Source of the DNA: Rikenellaceae bacterium
Lineage (GTDB): Bacteria; Bacteroidota; Bacteroidia; Bacteroidales; UBA932
DNA: 64,000 nucleotides
Assembly: GCA_900771005.1 (NCBI GenBank)
Contig: CAAGMI010000241.1
Location: 1 to 64,000 of the forward strand
Direction of reading: 5' to 3'
Position numbers and translations under genes: made by a program. Below, one piece after another: positions 25,027 through 33,792 of the stretch (within the stretch, counting starts at the first letter, position 1; each line of letters opens with the position of its first letter). The notes below the pieces were generated by a model that was not told where the DNA came from, did not search any database, and was given only the letters and a program-made list of their open reading frames with translations.

Positions 25027-25928
25027 ACTGTTTTTATTATTTCTTTGATATCATTAATGCCAAGGCGGTCCATAAGAGCCGGAAGATCCTCGACTATCTG
25101 CTTGCATACCATAGGATTGCGGAGATTCTCCGCACCCACCTGTACCACAGATGCTCCGGCCATCATCATTTCTATCACATCCCTGGCGCAGGAGACCCCG
25201 CCGCATCCCATCACAGGCACTTTGCAGGCTGACGCCACCTGATTGACCATCCTCAGAGCTATCGGGAGCACGGCCCTGCCGCTGAACCCGCCGTATTTGT
25301 TGGCTATGACAGGACGCCTCCTTTCGATGTCTATGCGCATCCCGAGAATCGTATTGATGAGGGTAAGCCCGTCAGCTCCGGCGTCTTCACAGGCGCGTGC
25401 GATCTCCACGATGTCTGTCACGTTGGGGCTCAGTTTGATGAACACCGGCTTGGAACTGACTTTCCTGACAGCCTCCGTCACCTGCGCTGCTGCCTTCGCC
25501 GAGGTACCGAAAGCCATCCCACCACCGTGTACGTTAGGGCAGGATACATTCACTTCAAGTATGTCTATTTCCTTCGAACGGGACGCAATCTCACAACATT
25601 CAACATATTCTTCGATACTGAAGCCGCTTATGTTCGCTATTATCGCACCGGAATAAACCTTCCTCAGAGCCGGGACTTTCTCGCTTACCAGCGTCTCTAT
25701 GCCCGGATTCTGCAGGCCTACCGAATTTATCATCCCGTCCGGGCACTCGGCTATCCGCGGGCATTCGTTGCCGAAACGCGCATCACGAGTCGTTCCTTTC
25801 AGGGATATCCCCCCGAGGACATTCAAGTCATAGGTTCCGGCCATCTCGAGCCCGAAACCGAAAGTTCCGCTGGCGGGAACCACAGGGTTCCTGAAGGTGA
25901 CACCGCAGAGTTTGATTTCAGTTACCAT
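25023..25928 (-). CDS. pyrD: Dihydroorotate dehydrogenase, catalytic subunit (class 1B)
   Basis: This 301-residue FMN enzyme oxidises dihydroorotate to orotate. Family blocks include NPVVPASGTFGFG (about 14-26), NVSCPNVHGGG (about 127-137, carrying the class 1 active-site Cys) and MGCGGVSCARD near the end. It works with the PyrK electron-transfer subunit, whose gene directly precedes and overlaps it by 7 bp. The ATG at 25928 is chosen over an upstream in-frame start at 26003, which lies deep in pyrK. Confidence 0.93.
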   Translation of the reverse strand: MVTEIKLCGVTFRNPVVPASGTFGFGLEMAGTYDLNVLGGISLKGTTRDARFGNECPRIAECPDGMINSVGLQNPGIETLVSEKVPALRKVYSGAIIANISGFSIEEYVECCEIASRSKEIDILEVNVSCPNVHGGGMAFGTSAKAAAQVTEAVRKVSSKPVFIKLSPNVTDIVEIARACEDAGADGLTLINTILGMRIDIERRRPVIANKYGGFSGRAVLPIALRMVNQVASACKVPVMGCGGVSCARDVIEMMMAGASVVQVGAENLRNPMVCKQIVEDLPALMDRLGINDIKEIIKTV

Positions 25929-26659
25929 ATTATGTCCTCCTTTCTGAATACAGGTCCGTCCGCGCATACACGTTTCGGGCCTCCGGCGGTATGGCAGGTA
26001 CAACCGTAGCAGATTCCGCAGCCGCAGCCCATCCTTTCCTCGAGGCTGGCCTCCCCGGGGATGGCGAGTTTTTCGCAGACAGCCTTCATCATCACCTTCG
26101 GTCCGCAGGTATAGAAGCAGTCCCAGTCGCCCTTCAGTATGTCTATCACGTCCGTAACAAGGCCCTTTACGCCCTCTGAGCCGTCCATAGTGGCGATATG
26201 CAGGTCTATGCCCATAGTCCTGTATTCATCGAGCAGCACTATGTCCTCAGACTTGTTGAACCCCATCACCAGAGTAACTTCCTTCCCCTCATCCTTGAGT
26301 TGTCTGACAAGGGAGAACACCGGGGATGCTCCCAGTCCTCCGCTCACCACAAGAGCCGAACGCCTGCACAAGGACGGATCGAATCCGTTTCCAAGCCCCG
26401 TGAGAACATCGAGAACGGCCCCTCCACCGACGGTTTTCAGAGCATCGGTCCCCTGCCCCACCACACGGTAAAGCATGTCAAAACCGTCTTTGTCCCATTC
26501 CGTCACTGCAAAGGGTCTGCGAAGGAAAAATCCGTCAATGGCCACGTCCGCGAACTGTCCTCCGCGCGTAAATGCCGAAGTGTCTCCGGACAGACGCATG
26601 CGGTAGGTATCCGCAGCGACCCTGACATTTGAGATGACCGTATATCTGCCTTCTTTCAT
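25922..26659 (-). CDS. pyrK: Dihydroorotate dehydrogenase electron-transfer subunit
   Basis: This 245-residue subunit carries FAD and a [2Fe-2S] cluster and passes electrons from PyrD to NAD. It shows the flavin-binding GGQFADV and RRPFAVTEW blocks, and at the C-terminus the cluster ligands C-G-C-G-I-C-Y-G-C followed by a last Cys near residue 233. Its order next to pyrD is standard for class 1B enzymes. It starts 9 bp after carB. Confidence 0.93.
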   Translation of the reverse strand: MKEGRYTVISNVRVAADTYRMRLSGDTSAFTRGGQFADVAIDGFFLRRPFAVTEWDKDGFDMLYRVVGQGTDALKTVGGGAVLDVLTGLGNGFDPSLCRRSALVVSGGLGASPVFSLVRQLKDEGKEVTLVMGFNKSEDIVLLDEYRTMGIDLHIATMDGSEGVKGLVTDVIDILKGDWDCFYTCGPKVMMKAVCEKLAIPGEASLEERMGCGCGICYGCTCHTAGGPKRVCADGPVFRKEDIIW

Positions 26660-26668
26660 CTGCGTAAA

Positions 26669-29600
26669 CTAACTGTTCGAATATTCCGAATCTATCGTGG
26701 AAATACCAAGAGTTATCTCCTCAAGCACGTCCAGCAGCACTTTCACGGTTTCAAGCGCCGTGAAGATGGTGACATTGTTCTCCACAGCCGCCCTCCTGAT
26801 CTCATATCCGTCAAGGCGGGTGCTGTGCTGGTTGATGTCTATGGTATTTATGACGTAGCTGACGTGTCCCTGACGCAGGGCCTTGATGATGTCGTTACTT
26901 CCCTCGCTGAGCTTTCCGAGACTCCTGGTACGCACTCCGTTCTCCTTGAGGAACTCGGCGGTTCCCTTGGTGGCCTCGATATTGAATCCGAGGTTGTAGA
27001 ACCTGCGGATAAGAGGCAGTGCCTCAACCTTGTCCTTGTCTGCAATGGTAGCGAACACGGTACCGTAATTGACCACGTTCACTCCCGATGCCTGCAGGGA
27101 CTTGTAGAGAGCCCTGTTGAGAGAATCATCATAGCCTATCGCCTCGCCGGTGGATTTCATCTCAGGTGAAAGATAGGTGTCTATTCCCTTTATCTTTCCG
27201 AACGAGAATGCCGGACTCTTGACGTAGTGGCGGCTGCGTTCCTTGAAATATACCGTGTCTATGCCCTGTTCCTTCAGGGAGTGCCCGAGCATTACCATTG
27301 TGGCTATCTTCGCCATCGGCACGCCGGTTGACTTGGAGAGGAAAGGAACGGTACGGGATGAGCGCGGATTGACTTCTATGACATATACGTCATCGTTGCC
27401 GTCCACTATGTACTGGATATTGAAAAGTCCCACGATACCTATCTCGAGACCGAGCCTGCAGGTATAGTCTATGATTCTGTCCTTTACCTTCTGACTCAGG
27501 GAGAATGACGGGTAGACGCTTATGGAGTCGCCCGAATGGATGCCGGTACGCTCCACGTGCTCCATTATACCCGGGATGAACACGTCCCTGCCGTCGCAGA
27601 TAGCATCCACCTCTGTTTCCCTTCCCATTATATACTTGTCCACAAGGACAGGAGAATTCTCGTTGATCTCCACCGCGTTGTGAAGATAGTGGCGGAGGGT
27701 CTCCTCATTGCCGACGATCATCATCGCACGGCCGCCAAGCACGAACGAAGGCCGCACAAGCACGGGATATCCGATCTCGCTTGCCGCCTTCACTCCTTCC
27801 TCAACTTCAGTCACGGCCTTGGCCTTAGGCTGAGGTATTCCGGTCTTGCGCATGATAGCTTCGAAGAGTTTGCGGTCCTCGGCATTGTCTATCGCATCTA
27901 TCTGCGTACCTATGATAGGAACGCCGAATTCGGCGAGAGGCCCGGCCAGGTTGATGGCCGTCTGTCCGCCGAGAGTGACTATCACACCTTTCGGCTTCTC
28001 CAGATCTATGACATTCATCACATCCTCGACCGTGAGGGGCTCGAAATAGAGTTTGTCGGAAATCGTGTAGTCCGTGGAAACCGTCTCCGGATTGTTGTTT
28101 ATGATTATCGCTTCATAGCCCGCTTCGCGGATAGCCCAGATGGCATGGACTGTCGAATAGTCGAATTCCACGCCCTGACCTATCCTGATAGGGCCCGCTC
28201 CGAGCACCAGGATCTTCTCCCTGTCGGAAACCGCGCTTTCGTTCTCCTGCTCATAAGTCGAATAGAAATACGGCACGTCGGCATCGTGCTGCGCGGCGCA
28301 GCTGTCTATAAACTTGTATGACGGGCGTATGTCGTGCTGCCATCTCCATTCTATCATCTCCTTCTCCGTCCTGCCCCAGAGCTGGCCTATGAACTTGTCG
28401 CTGAAGCCCATCCGCTTGGCTTCATAAAGCACTTCCCTGTCAAAGGCATGCGCCTTCAGTTCCTCCTCCATCCTCACTATGCTGCATATTTTCTCCAGGA
28501 ACAGCATATCTATCTTGGTGACGTCGTATATCAGGCGTATGTCCACGCCCAGGCGTATCAGCTGTGTGATGGCCAGAAGATGGTCGTCGGGGAATTTGAC
28601 GATGTACTTGAGCAGTTCGGCTTCTGTCATCGAGTCAAATTTCTTCTTGTACAGATGGCAGGCGCCTATCTCAAGGGAACGTATCGCCTTCAACAGGCTC
28701 TCTTCCAGGGTGCGGCCTATGCTCATCACCTCTCCCGTGGCTTTCATCTGGGTGCCCAGCTCGTTCGTAGCCTCACTGAACTTGTCGAACGGGAACCTGG
28801 CGATCTTGCTCACGACATAGTCTATGGCAGGTTCGCAGCAGGCCGGTGCGTCAGCCACCCTTATCTCGTCAAGGGTATATCCTACGGCTATCTTCGCGGT
28901 AACCCTGGCTATAGGGAATCCGCTCGCCTTTGACGCAAGGGCAGAAGAGCGAGATACGCGTGGGTTAACTTCGATTATATAATAGTCGAAAGAGAGAGGG
29001 TCGAGGGCGAACTGAACGTTACATCCTCCGGCTATCTTGAGGGCCCGTATGAGCTTGAGAGCGCTGTTGCGGAGCATTTCGTACTCCTTGTCGGCCAGAG
29101 TCTGCACCGGAGCGACCACTATCGAGTCACCCGTATGTATACCCACAGGGTCCACATTCTCCATCGAGCAAATGGTGATGGCAGTGTCATTGCTGTCCCT
29201 CATCACTTCGAACTCGATCTCCTTGTATCCCTTCACACTCTTTTCTATAAGCACCTGATGTACAGGTGACAATGCCAGGGCGTTACGCATCATCTCGGAA
29301 AGTTCCTCCTCGTTGGAAGCGAAACCGCCTCCCGTTCCACCCAGGGTGAATGCCGGGCGGAGCACTACCGGATAACCTATCTCCTTTGCAGTATCTATCG
29401 CCTCCTGCGTGCTGTAGCATATCCTAGAAGGTATTACAGGTTCGCCGAGGCTCATGCAGAGCTCTTTGAAAAGTTCCCTGTCCTCAGCCTGTTCGATGCT
29501 CTGGAAAGAGGTACCAAGAATCTCCACGTGGCACTCGTCAAGCACGCCCTTTCTGGCCAGTTTCACCGCAAGATTGAGTCCTGTCTGCCCACCGAGTCCC

Positions 29601-29863
29601 GGCACAATGGCATCGGGCCTTTCGTAGCGGATGATTTTGGCCACATATTCCAGATCCAACGGCTCCATATACACCTTGTCGGCTATATGGGTGTCTGTCA
29701 TGATGGTGGCAGGGTTGGAATTGACCAGGACCACTTCATAGCCTTCCTCCTTCAGAGCAAGGCAGGCCTGTGTGCCGGCATAGTCGAACTCTGCCGCCTG
29801 GCCGATAACGATAGGGCCGGACCCTATCACCATAACCTTCTTAATATCTGTTCTTTTAGGCAT
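26669..29863 (-). CDS. carB: Carbamoyl-phosphate synthase large subunit
   Basis: This 1064-residue enzyme makes carbamoyl phosphate from bicarbonate, two ATP and ammonia. It has the two homologous ATP-grasp halves, each starting with a KVMVIGSGPI / KILVLGAGPI type motif, and the C-terminal MGS-like regulatory domain (about 930-1060). Length is normal. It lies 3 bp after carA. Because the CarA partner has lost its glutaminase catalytic residues, the large subunit may have to take up free ammonia. The product serves both the pyrimidine operon and the arginine operon. Confidence 0.96.
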   Translation of the reverse strand: MPKRTDIKKVMVIGSGPIVIGQAAEFDYAGTQACLALKEEGYEVVLVNSNPATIMTDTHIADKVYMEPLDLEYVAKIIRYERPDAIVPGLGGQTGLNLAVKLARKGVLDECHVEILGTSFQSIEQAEDRELFKELCMSLGEPVIPSRICYSTQEAIDTAKEIGYPVVLRPAFTLGGTGGGFASNEEELSEMMRNALALSPVHQVLIEKSVKGYKEIEFEVMRDSNDTAITICSMENVDPVGIHTGDSIVVAPVQTLADKEYEMLRNSALKLIRALKIAGGCNVQFALDPLSFDYYIIEVNPRVSRSSALASKASGFPIARVTAKIAVGYTLDEIRVADAPACCEPAIDYVVSKIARFPFDKFSEATNELGTQMKATGEVMSIGRTLEESLLKAIRSLEIGACHLYKKKFDSMTEAELLKYIVKFPDDHLLAITQLIRLGVDIRLIYDVTKIDMLFLEKICSIVRMEEELKAHAFDREVLYEAKRMGFSDKFIGQLWGRTEKEMIEWRWQHDIRPSYKFIDSCAAQHDADVPYFYSTYEQENESAVSDREKILVLGAGPIRIGQGVEFDYSTVHAIWAIREAGYEAIIINNNPETVSTDYTISDKLYFEPLTVEDVMNVIDLEKPKGVIVTLGGQTAINLAGPLAEFGVPIIGTQIDAIDNAEDRKLFEAIMRKTGIPQPKAKAVTEVEEGVKAASEIGYPVLVRPSFVLGGRAMMIVGNEETLRHYLHNAVEINENSPVLVDKYIMGRETEVDAICDGRDVFIPGIMEHVERTGIHSGDSISVYPSFSLSQKVKDRIIDYTCRLGLEIGIVGLFNIQYIVDGNDDVYVIEVNPRSSRTVPFLSKSTGVPMAKIATMVMLGHSLKEQGIDTVYFKERSRHYVKSPAFSFGKIKGIDTYLSPEMKSTGEAIGYDDSLNRALYKSLQASGVNVVNYGTVFATIADKDKVEALPLIRRFYNLGFNIEATKGTAEFLKENGVRTRSLGKLSEGSNDIIKALRQGHVSYVINTIDINQHSTRLDGYEIRRAAVENNVTIFTALETVKVLLDVLEEITLGISTIDSEYSNS

Positions 29864-29866
29864 AGT

Positions 29867-30943
29867 TTAGTCCTCCATCATCTTTACGAACCTTTCAAAG
29901 AAATCTGTCTCCCGCGGGCCGGGACCGCCTTCCGGACAGAACTGTACGGAGTACACCTTGTCCTTTTCACACTCCACTCCCTCCACAGTACCGTCAGCCA
30001 CATCCGTATATGTCACCTTGAGCGCAGTCTTTTTCAGTGATGACGCCTTCAAGGCATAGTCGTGATTATGCTCCACCGTAAATATGCGCCCGTCAGCTAC
30101 ATTCCTTACAGGCTGTCCGCCGTGATGTCCGCATTTGAGCCTTTCTACTTCAGCCCCGTATGACAGTCCTATCAGACCATGGCCGAGCCCTATCCCGAAA
30201 ACAGGGAGCCTGCCCTTGAGAGCGTTGATGACTTTGACCAGTCCGGGTACGTCTTCCGGGCTTCCCGGACCTCCCGAAACAAGTATGCCGTCCGGATTGA
30301 AAGCCATTATATCCTCAACGCCCGCGTCAAAAGGCACCACAGTGACGTTGCATCCAAGTTCATTGAGGGCGGAAACTATACCGTGCTTCAACCCGCAGTC
30401 TATCACCACCACGTCATAGCTGTGCTGAGGAGTACGGGAGAACCACCTTTTCGTGCAGCTGACTTTTGAAACGAGATCCCCGCGCACCGACGCCGATGCG
30501 ATGAGATCCAGAGCCGTGCGGGTATCCGTTTCCTCGCTCACGACAGCAGCCCTGCGGACCTTCCCCTCACGGATGATGCGGGTGAGCATCCTGGTGTCAA
30601 CTCCCGCCACGCAGGAGATGCCGTGTTCGTCCAGGTCTTCCGAAAGAGTCTTCGTATATCTGAAATTCGAAGGGGTCTCGCTGCACTCCCTTACTATCAG
30701 GGCCACAGGGCCCCGAGTCCTGGACTCATAATCCTCATCGGTAACGCCGTACTGGCCTATGAGAGGGTAGGTCATAAGGACGATCTGCCCGGAGTAGGCC
30801 GGATCGGAAAGTATTTCCTGATATCCCACCATCGAGGTGTTGAAAACGATTTCCCCGGCGACAGGAGCATTGGCACCGTATCCGATACCGGTGAATTCCC
30901 TGCCGTCATCGAGGACAAGTTTCATTTTCACTTTTGTACTCAT
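29867..30943 (-). CDS. carA: Carbamoyl-phosphate synthase small subunit with inactivated glutaminase site
   Basis: This 358-residue protein has the normal N-terminal CarA domain (FNTSMVGYQEILSDP) and a C-terminal class I amidotransferase fold. The active site is broken. The usual GICLGHQ motif reads GIGLGHG, so the nucleophile Cys is Gly252 (codon GGG at 30190-30188) and the following Gln is Gly256. The usual FHPE or GHPE reads FCPE, so the catalytic His is Cys336; Glu338 remains. The fold and reading frame are intact, so the chain is probably kept for structure or for a channel or regulation, while glutamine hydrolysis should be lost, as in ammonia-using mammalian CPS1. Confidence 0.93.
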   Translation of the reverse strand: MSTKVKMKLVLDDGREFTGIGYGANAPVAGEIVFNTSMVGYQEILSDPAYSGQIVLMTYPLIGQYGVTDEDYESRTRGPVALIVRECSETPSNFRYTKTLSEDLDEHGISCVAGVDTRMLTRIIREGKVRRAAVVSEETDTRTALDLIASASVRGDLVSKVSCTKRWFSRTPQHSYDVVVIDCGLKHGIVSALNELGCNVTVVPFDAGVEDIMAFNPDGILVSGGPGSPEDVPGLVKVINALKGRLPVFGIGLGHGLIGLSYGAEVERLKCGHHGGQPVRNVADGRIFTVEHNHDYALKASSLKKTALKVTYTDVADGTVEGVECEKDKVYSVQFCPEGGPGPRETDFFERFVKMMED

Positions 30944-32061
30944 ATTTCTGACTTGTATATTGTTTTTCCTTCACGCACGGTCTCAAGGCACTTTCCGTAA
31001 ACCTTCCACCCCTCAAAAGGAGTGCTCCTGCCTTTTGACAGGAATCCTGAACTGTCTATTACGTACTGTGTACCTACATCGAATACGGCCTTGTCAAGAG
31101 GAGCCCCGCCCAGACGGAAACGCCGCCTCGGTGCCGTACTCATCAGCTCCACCAGCCTGTCCAGACTTATCACACCCCTCAGCACCAGGGAAGTGTACAG
31201 TACGGGGAATGCCGTCTCCAGTCCGACTATGCCCATTGCGCTGCCTTCAAGACCTCTGGATTTCTCTTCCACGCTGTGAGGAGCGTGATCCGTAGCTATC
31301 ATATCTATGATACCGTCCTTGATACCCTCTATCAGTGCAGCCCTGTCTCCGGCGCTTCTCAGAGGAGGATTCATCTTGAACCTCCCGTCCTCCTGCAGGT
31401 CGTCTTCACAGAGTGCGAGATAGTGAGGGGCCGTCTCACAGCTCACGTCCACTCCCCTGTCCTTGGCACGGCGTATGATCTCCACACTTTCCTTTGTGGA
31501 TATGTGACAGACGTGATAGGCGCATCCCGTCTCGCGGGCAAGGGACAGGTCCCGTTCTATCTGCATCCATTCACTCTCCGAACAGATGCCTCGATGGCCG
31601 TGCGCAGCGGCATAACGTCCGTCGTGGATGTATCCTCCACGCAGCAGGCTGTTGTCCTCACAATGGGCTGCAAGGATGCATCCCTGTGCAGCTATCTCTT
31701 CCATAGCCCTGCGCATCACCTTTTCATCCTGCACGCCGCTTCCGTCATCCGAGAAAGCTACGACGGAGTCCTTGAGGGCGGCCACATCCACGACTTCCCT
31801 CCCCTTGCGGCCTTTGGTTATGGCAGCATAGGGCCTGACGTCAACGCAAGCGTCACGGCGTATTATCTCCAGTTCTTTCTCAAGGTTCTCCGGGCAGTCC
31901 GGGACGGGATCAAGATTCGGCATGGTGCACACGCAGGTATATCCTCCCGCAGCAGCAGCCTTGCTGCCCGTGAGGATCGTCTCCTTGTAAGAGAATCCCG
32001 GTTCGCGGAAGTGCACGTGCACGTCCACAAGAGCGGGAATTGTTATGATGTCACCGGCCAT
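30940..32061 (-). CDS. pyrC: Dihydroorotase
   Basis: This 373-residue amidohydrolase closes carbamoyl-aspartate to dihydroorotate. The metal motif HVHFREPG lies at about residues 15-22, with AAHCED, HVCHIST and ATDHAPHS further on. Usual members of this class are about 420-450 residues with an N-terminal beta-sandwich strand set; here the protein begins almost at the metal motif. An in-frame stop lies seven codons upstream of the ATG, so no longer start is possible. It is the first gene of the pyrimidine operon and overlaps carA by 4 bp. Confidence 0.92.
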   Translation of the reverse strand: MAGDIITIPALVDVHVHFREPGFSYKETILTGSKAAAAGGYTCVCTMPNLDPVPDCPENLEKELEIIRRDACVDVRPYAAITKGRKGREVVDVAALKDSVVAFSDDGSGVQDEKVMRRAMEEIAAQGCILAAHCEDNSLLRGGYIHDGRYAAAHGHRGICSESEWMQIERDLSLARETGCAYHVCHISTKESVEIIRRAKDRGVDVSCETAPHYLALCEDDLQEDGRFKMNPPLRSAGDRAALIEGIKDGIIDMIATDHAPHSVEEKSRGLEGSAMGIVGLETAFPVLYTSLVLRGVISLDRLVELMSTAPRRRFRLGGAPLDKAVFDVGTQYVIDSSGFLSKGRSTPFEGWKVYGKCLETVREGKTIYKSEI

Positions 32062-32063
32062 AT

Positions 32064-32091
32064 AAAAAAAATGACGACTTCAAAAGCCGTC
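32064..32091 (-). terminator. Intrinsic terminator in the pyr leader (probable attenuator)
   Basis: On the minus strand GACGGCTT (32091-32084) pairs with AAGTCGTC (32080-32073) over 8 bp, one a G-U wobble, and is followed by A and eight T (32071-32064), ending 2 bp before the pyrC ATG. Only about 120 nt of leader lie upstream of it and no gene, so it can only stop the pyr transcript itself. That points to control by attenuation. Confidence 0.6.
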
Positions 32092-32098
32092 AAAAAAT

Positions 32099-32172
32099 GA
32101 ATGAAACTAATATCCCTGAAACAGTTGGTCCGCAGGACTCGATGTTGTTGGTATGTAACGTCTGTTTCATTC
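32099..32172. promoter_or_regulatory. Inverted repeats with alternative pairing in the pyr/cpsB intergenic leader
   Basis: CTGTTTCATTC (32162-32172) can pair either with GAATGAAAC (32099-32107, 9 bp) or with TGAAACAG (32117-32124, 8 bp). The two pairings share bases and exclude each other. A small GTCC/GGAC hairpin (around 32129-32140) lies inside. On the minus strand this is pyr leader RNA just before the terminator hairpin, a layout suitable for a switch. Confidence 0.45.
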
Positions 32173-32187
32173 TCGTCTATGTTTATA

Positions 32188-32195
32188 CAAAGGTA
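32188..32195 (-). promoter_or_regulatory. Bacteroidetes-type -7 element of the pyrimidine operon
   Basis: On the minus strand TACCTTTG matches TAnnTTTG. It implies a leader of about 120 nt before pyrC that contains the inverted repeats and the attenuator hairpin. No TTTG is evident 19 bp upstream. Confidence 0.4.
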
Positions 32196-32243
32196 TACAA
32201 AAATTTATTTTATGCGCTAAAAAATCCGTATCTTTCGTACGAA

Positions 32244-32885
32244 ATGGAACTCAACGGAACAGATATACACAATCACATACTTCCGGGGGTGGATGACGGA
32301 TTCAGGGATCCGGCTGATTCACTGGAGGCCATAAGGCTGATGACGCAGCACGGATGCAGTGAATTAGTGTTCACACCTCATCTGAATCCTGATGTCTATC
32401 CAGACGGATCGGAGACCAAACTCAGGGAGGCATATGCTTCTTTCGCAAGTCAGATACCCGCAGAGTGGAATGTCAAGACTTCCCTCGCGGCTGAGTATAT
32501 GGTGGTGGGAGGATTCGAGAAGAGGGCTGAAAGGCCGGAGGAACTGCTGACTTATCAGGACGGATCCATTCTGATAGAGATGTCATATTATTTCAGGAGT
32601 CCCAACCTGGAGCAAACCATATTCAATCTCCAGATGTCGGGGCTGAATCCTATCCTGGCGCATCCAGAACGCTATCTCTATATGGCCGAATGCCTTTCAG
32701 ACTTCGACAGGCTGAGGGATATGGGATGCCGTTTCCAGATGAACCTGCTGTCACTTTCAGGATGCTACGGGCCGGAATCGATGAAGATCCTCAAATATCT
32801 GAAGAAGAAAGACTGGTATGACTTTTCCGCCTCTGACCTGCACTCAGTTTACCAGTTGGAGAAGATTCTGAGTATTAAAATCTAG
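32244..32885 (+). CDS. PHP-type tyrosine-protein phosphatase (CpsB/CapC-like)
   Basis: This 213-residue PHP-fold hydrolase has the metal-binding motif DIHNHILPGVDDG at residues 6-18 and later the histidine blocks FTPHLNP, ILAHPERY and SDLHS. CpsB-type enzymes dephosphorylate the Tyr cluster of Wzc-type kinases, here the protein of 2330-4930, 27 kb away. A longer frame from 32097 would add 49 residues including a hydrophobic stretch, but it lies in the leader repeats; the ATG at 32244 matches the family start. It overlaps the convergent folD by 11 bp. Confidence 0.85.
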   Translation: MELNGTDIHNHILPGVDDGFRDPADSLEAIRLMTQHGCSELVFTPHLNPDVYPDGSETKLREAYASFASQIPAEWNVKTSLAAEYMVVGGFEKRAERPEELLTYQDGSILIEMSYYFRSPNLEQTIFNLQMSGLNPILAHPERYLYMAECLSDFDRLRDMGCRFQMNLLSLSGCYGPESMKILKYLKKKDWYDFSASDLHSVYQLEKILSIKI

Positions 32886-33723
32886 ACTGGAAGCACTCGA
32901 TGGTGTTTTCCATCAGCATCGCAATAGTCATCGGGCCCACGCCTCCGGGAACGGGAGAAATATAGGCCGCCGTCTTTGACGCCGTTTCGAAATCCACGTC
33001 TCCGGTTATCCTGCCGTCCTCAAGCCGGTTGATTCCCACGTCTATGACTATGGCATCCGGTTTTATCATATCTCCGGTAACCAGTTTCGGATGCCCTGCA
33101 GCCACCACCAGGATATCGGCCGAGCGGCATACTTCCGCAAGATTCCCTGTCCTTGAGTGAGCGATGCTGACAGTAGCGTTATTGTCAAGCAGAAGTTTGG
33201 ATACAGGCTTTCCGACAATATTGCTGCGTCCGATGACGAGCGCTTTCCTGCCGGTTATATCCACGCCTGTGGACTGTATCATCCTGAGGATGCCTTTCGG
33301 CGTGCATGGTACGGTACATTTGCGACCCTGCCACAGGGCGGCCACATTCTGCGGATGGAATCCGTCCACGTCCTTCGAGACGGAAATGGCATCGGTCACC
33401 TTGAACACATCAATGTGCTGCGGAAGCGGCAACTGGACGAGGATGCCGTCCACACCGTCATCCTCATTCAGATTTTCAATTGCTGAGAGAAGTTCCCTCT
33501 CGGATATGTTTTCCGGGAACTCAAGCACTTTGCTGTCGATGCCCACGAACTCTGCAGCCTTGATCTTACCTCTTATGTATGAATGACTTGCTGGATTATC
33601 TCCGACCATAATGACGGCAAGGCAGGGCCTGCGTCCGTACTTGTCCGCAAGAACCTCCACTCGTGAGCGCATCCCTTCCTTGAGAGAGAGCGAAAGTGCT
33701 TTTCCGTCTATTATCTGTGCCAT
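32875..33723 (-). CDS. folD: Bifunctional methylenetetrahydrofolate dehydrogenase/cyclohydrolase
   Basis: This 282-residue enzyme interconverts methylene-, methenyl- and formyl-tetrahydrofolate. The catalytic SYIRGKIKAAE block (Tyr and Lys) is at about 50-60, followed by VQLPLPQH (about 95-102) and the NADP site VIGRSNIVGKP (about 160-170). An in-frame TTG at 33744 is rejected in favour of the ATG at 33723, which gives the normal N-terminus. It is divergent from argR. Confidence 0.94.
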   Translation of the reverse strand: MAQIIDGKALSLSLKEGMRSRVEVLADKYGRRPCLAVIMVGDNPASHSYIRGKIKAAEFVGIDSKVLEFPENISERELLSAIENLNEDDGVDGILVQLPLPQHIDVFKVTDAISVSKDVDGFHPQNVAALWQGRKCTVPCTPKGILRMIQSTGVDITGRKALVIGRSNIVGKPVSKLLLDNNATVSIAHSRTGNLAEVCRSADILVVAAGHPKLVTGDMIKPDAIVIDVGINRLEDGRITGDVDFETASKTAAYISPVPGGVGPMTIAMLMENTIECFQSRF

Positions 33724-33761
33724 ATCCGTCGCAAAGATAGTCAATTATTCCATAGAAAATG

Positions 33762-33792
33762 TTTGCAGATTGGAGAAGAATGTGTACTTTTG
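33762..33792 (+). promoter_or_regulatory. Promoter of the arginine operon
   Basis: TTTG at 33762-33765, a spacer of exactly 19 bp, and TACTTTTG at 33785-33792 match both elements of the Bacteroidetes consensus perfectly. Transcription should start near 33797, with a leader of about 32 nt. The -7 element overlaps the first ARG box. Confidence 0.75.

Noticed and set aside
27536..28321. 261-codon plus-strand frame inside carB
   Set aside because: It is fully antisense to conserved carB sequence; open antisense frames are common here because of codon bias.
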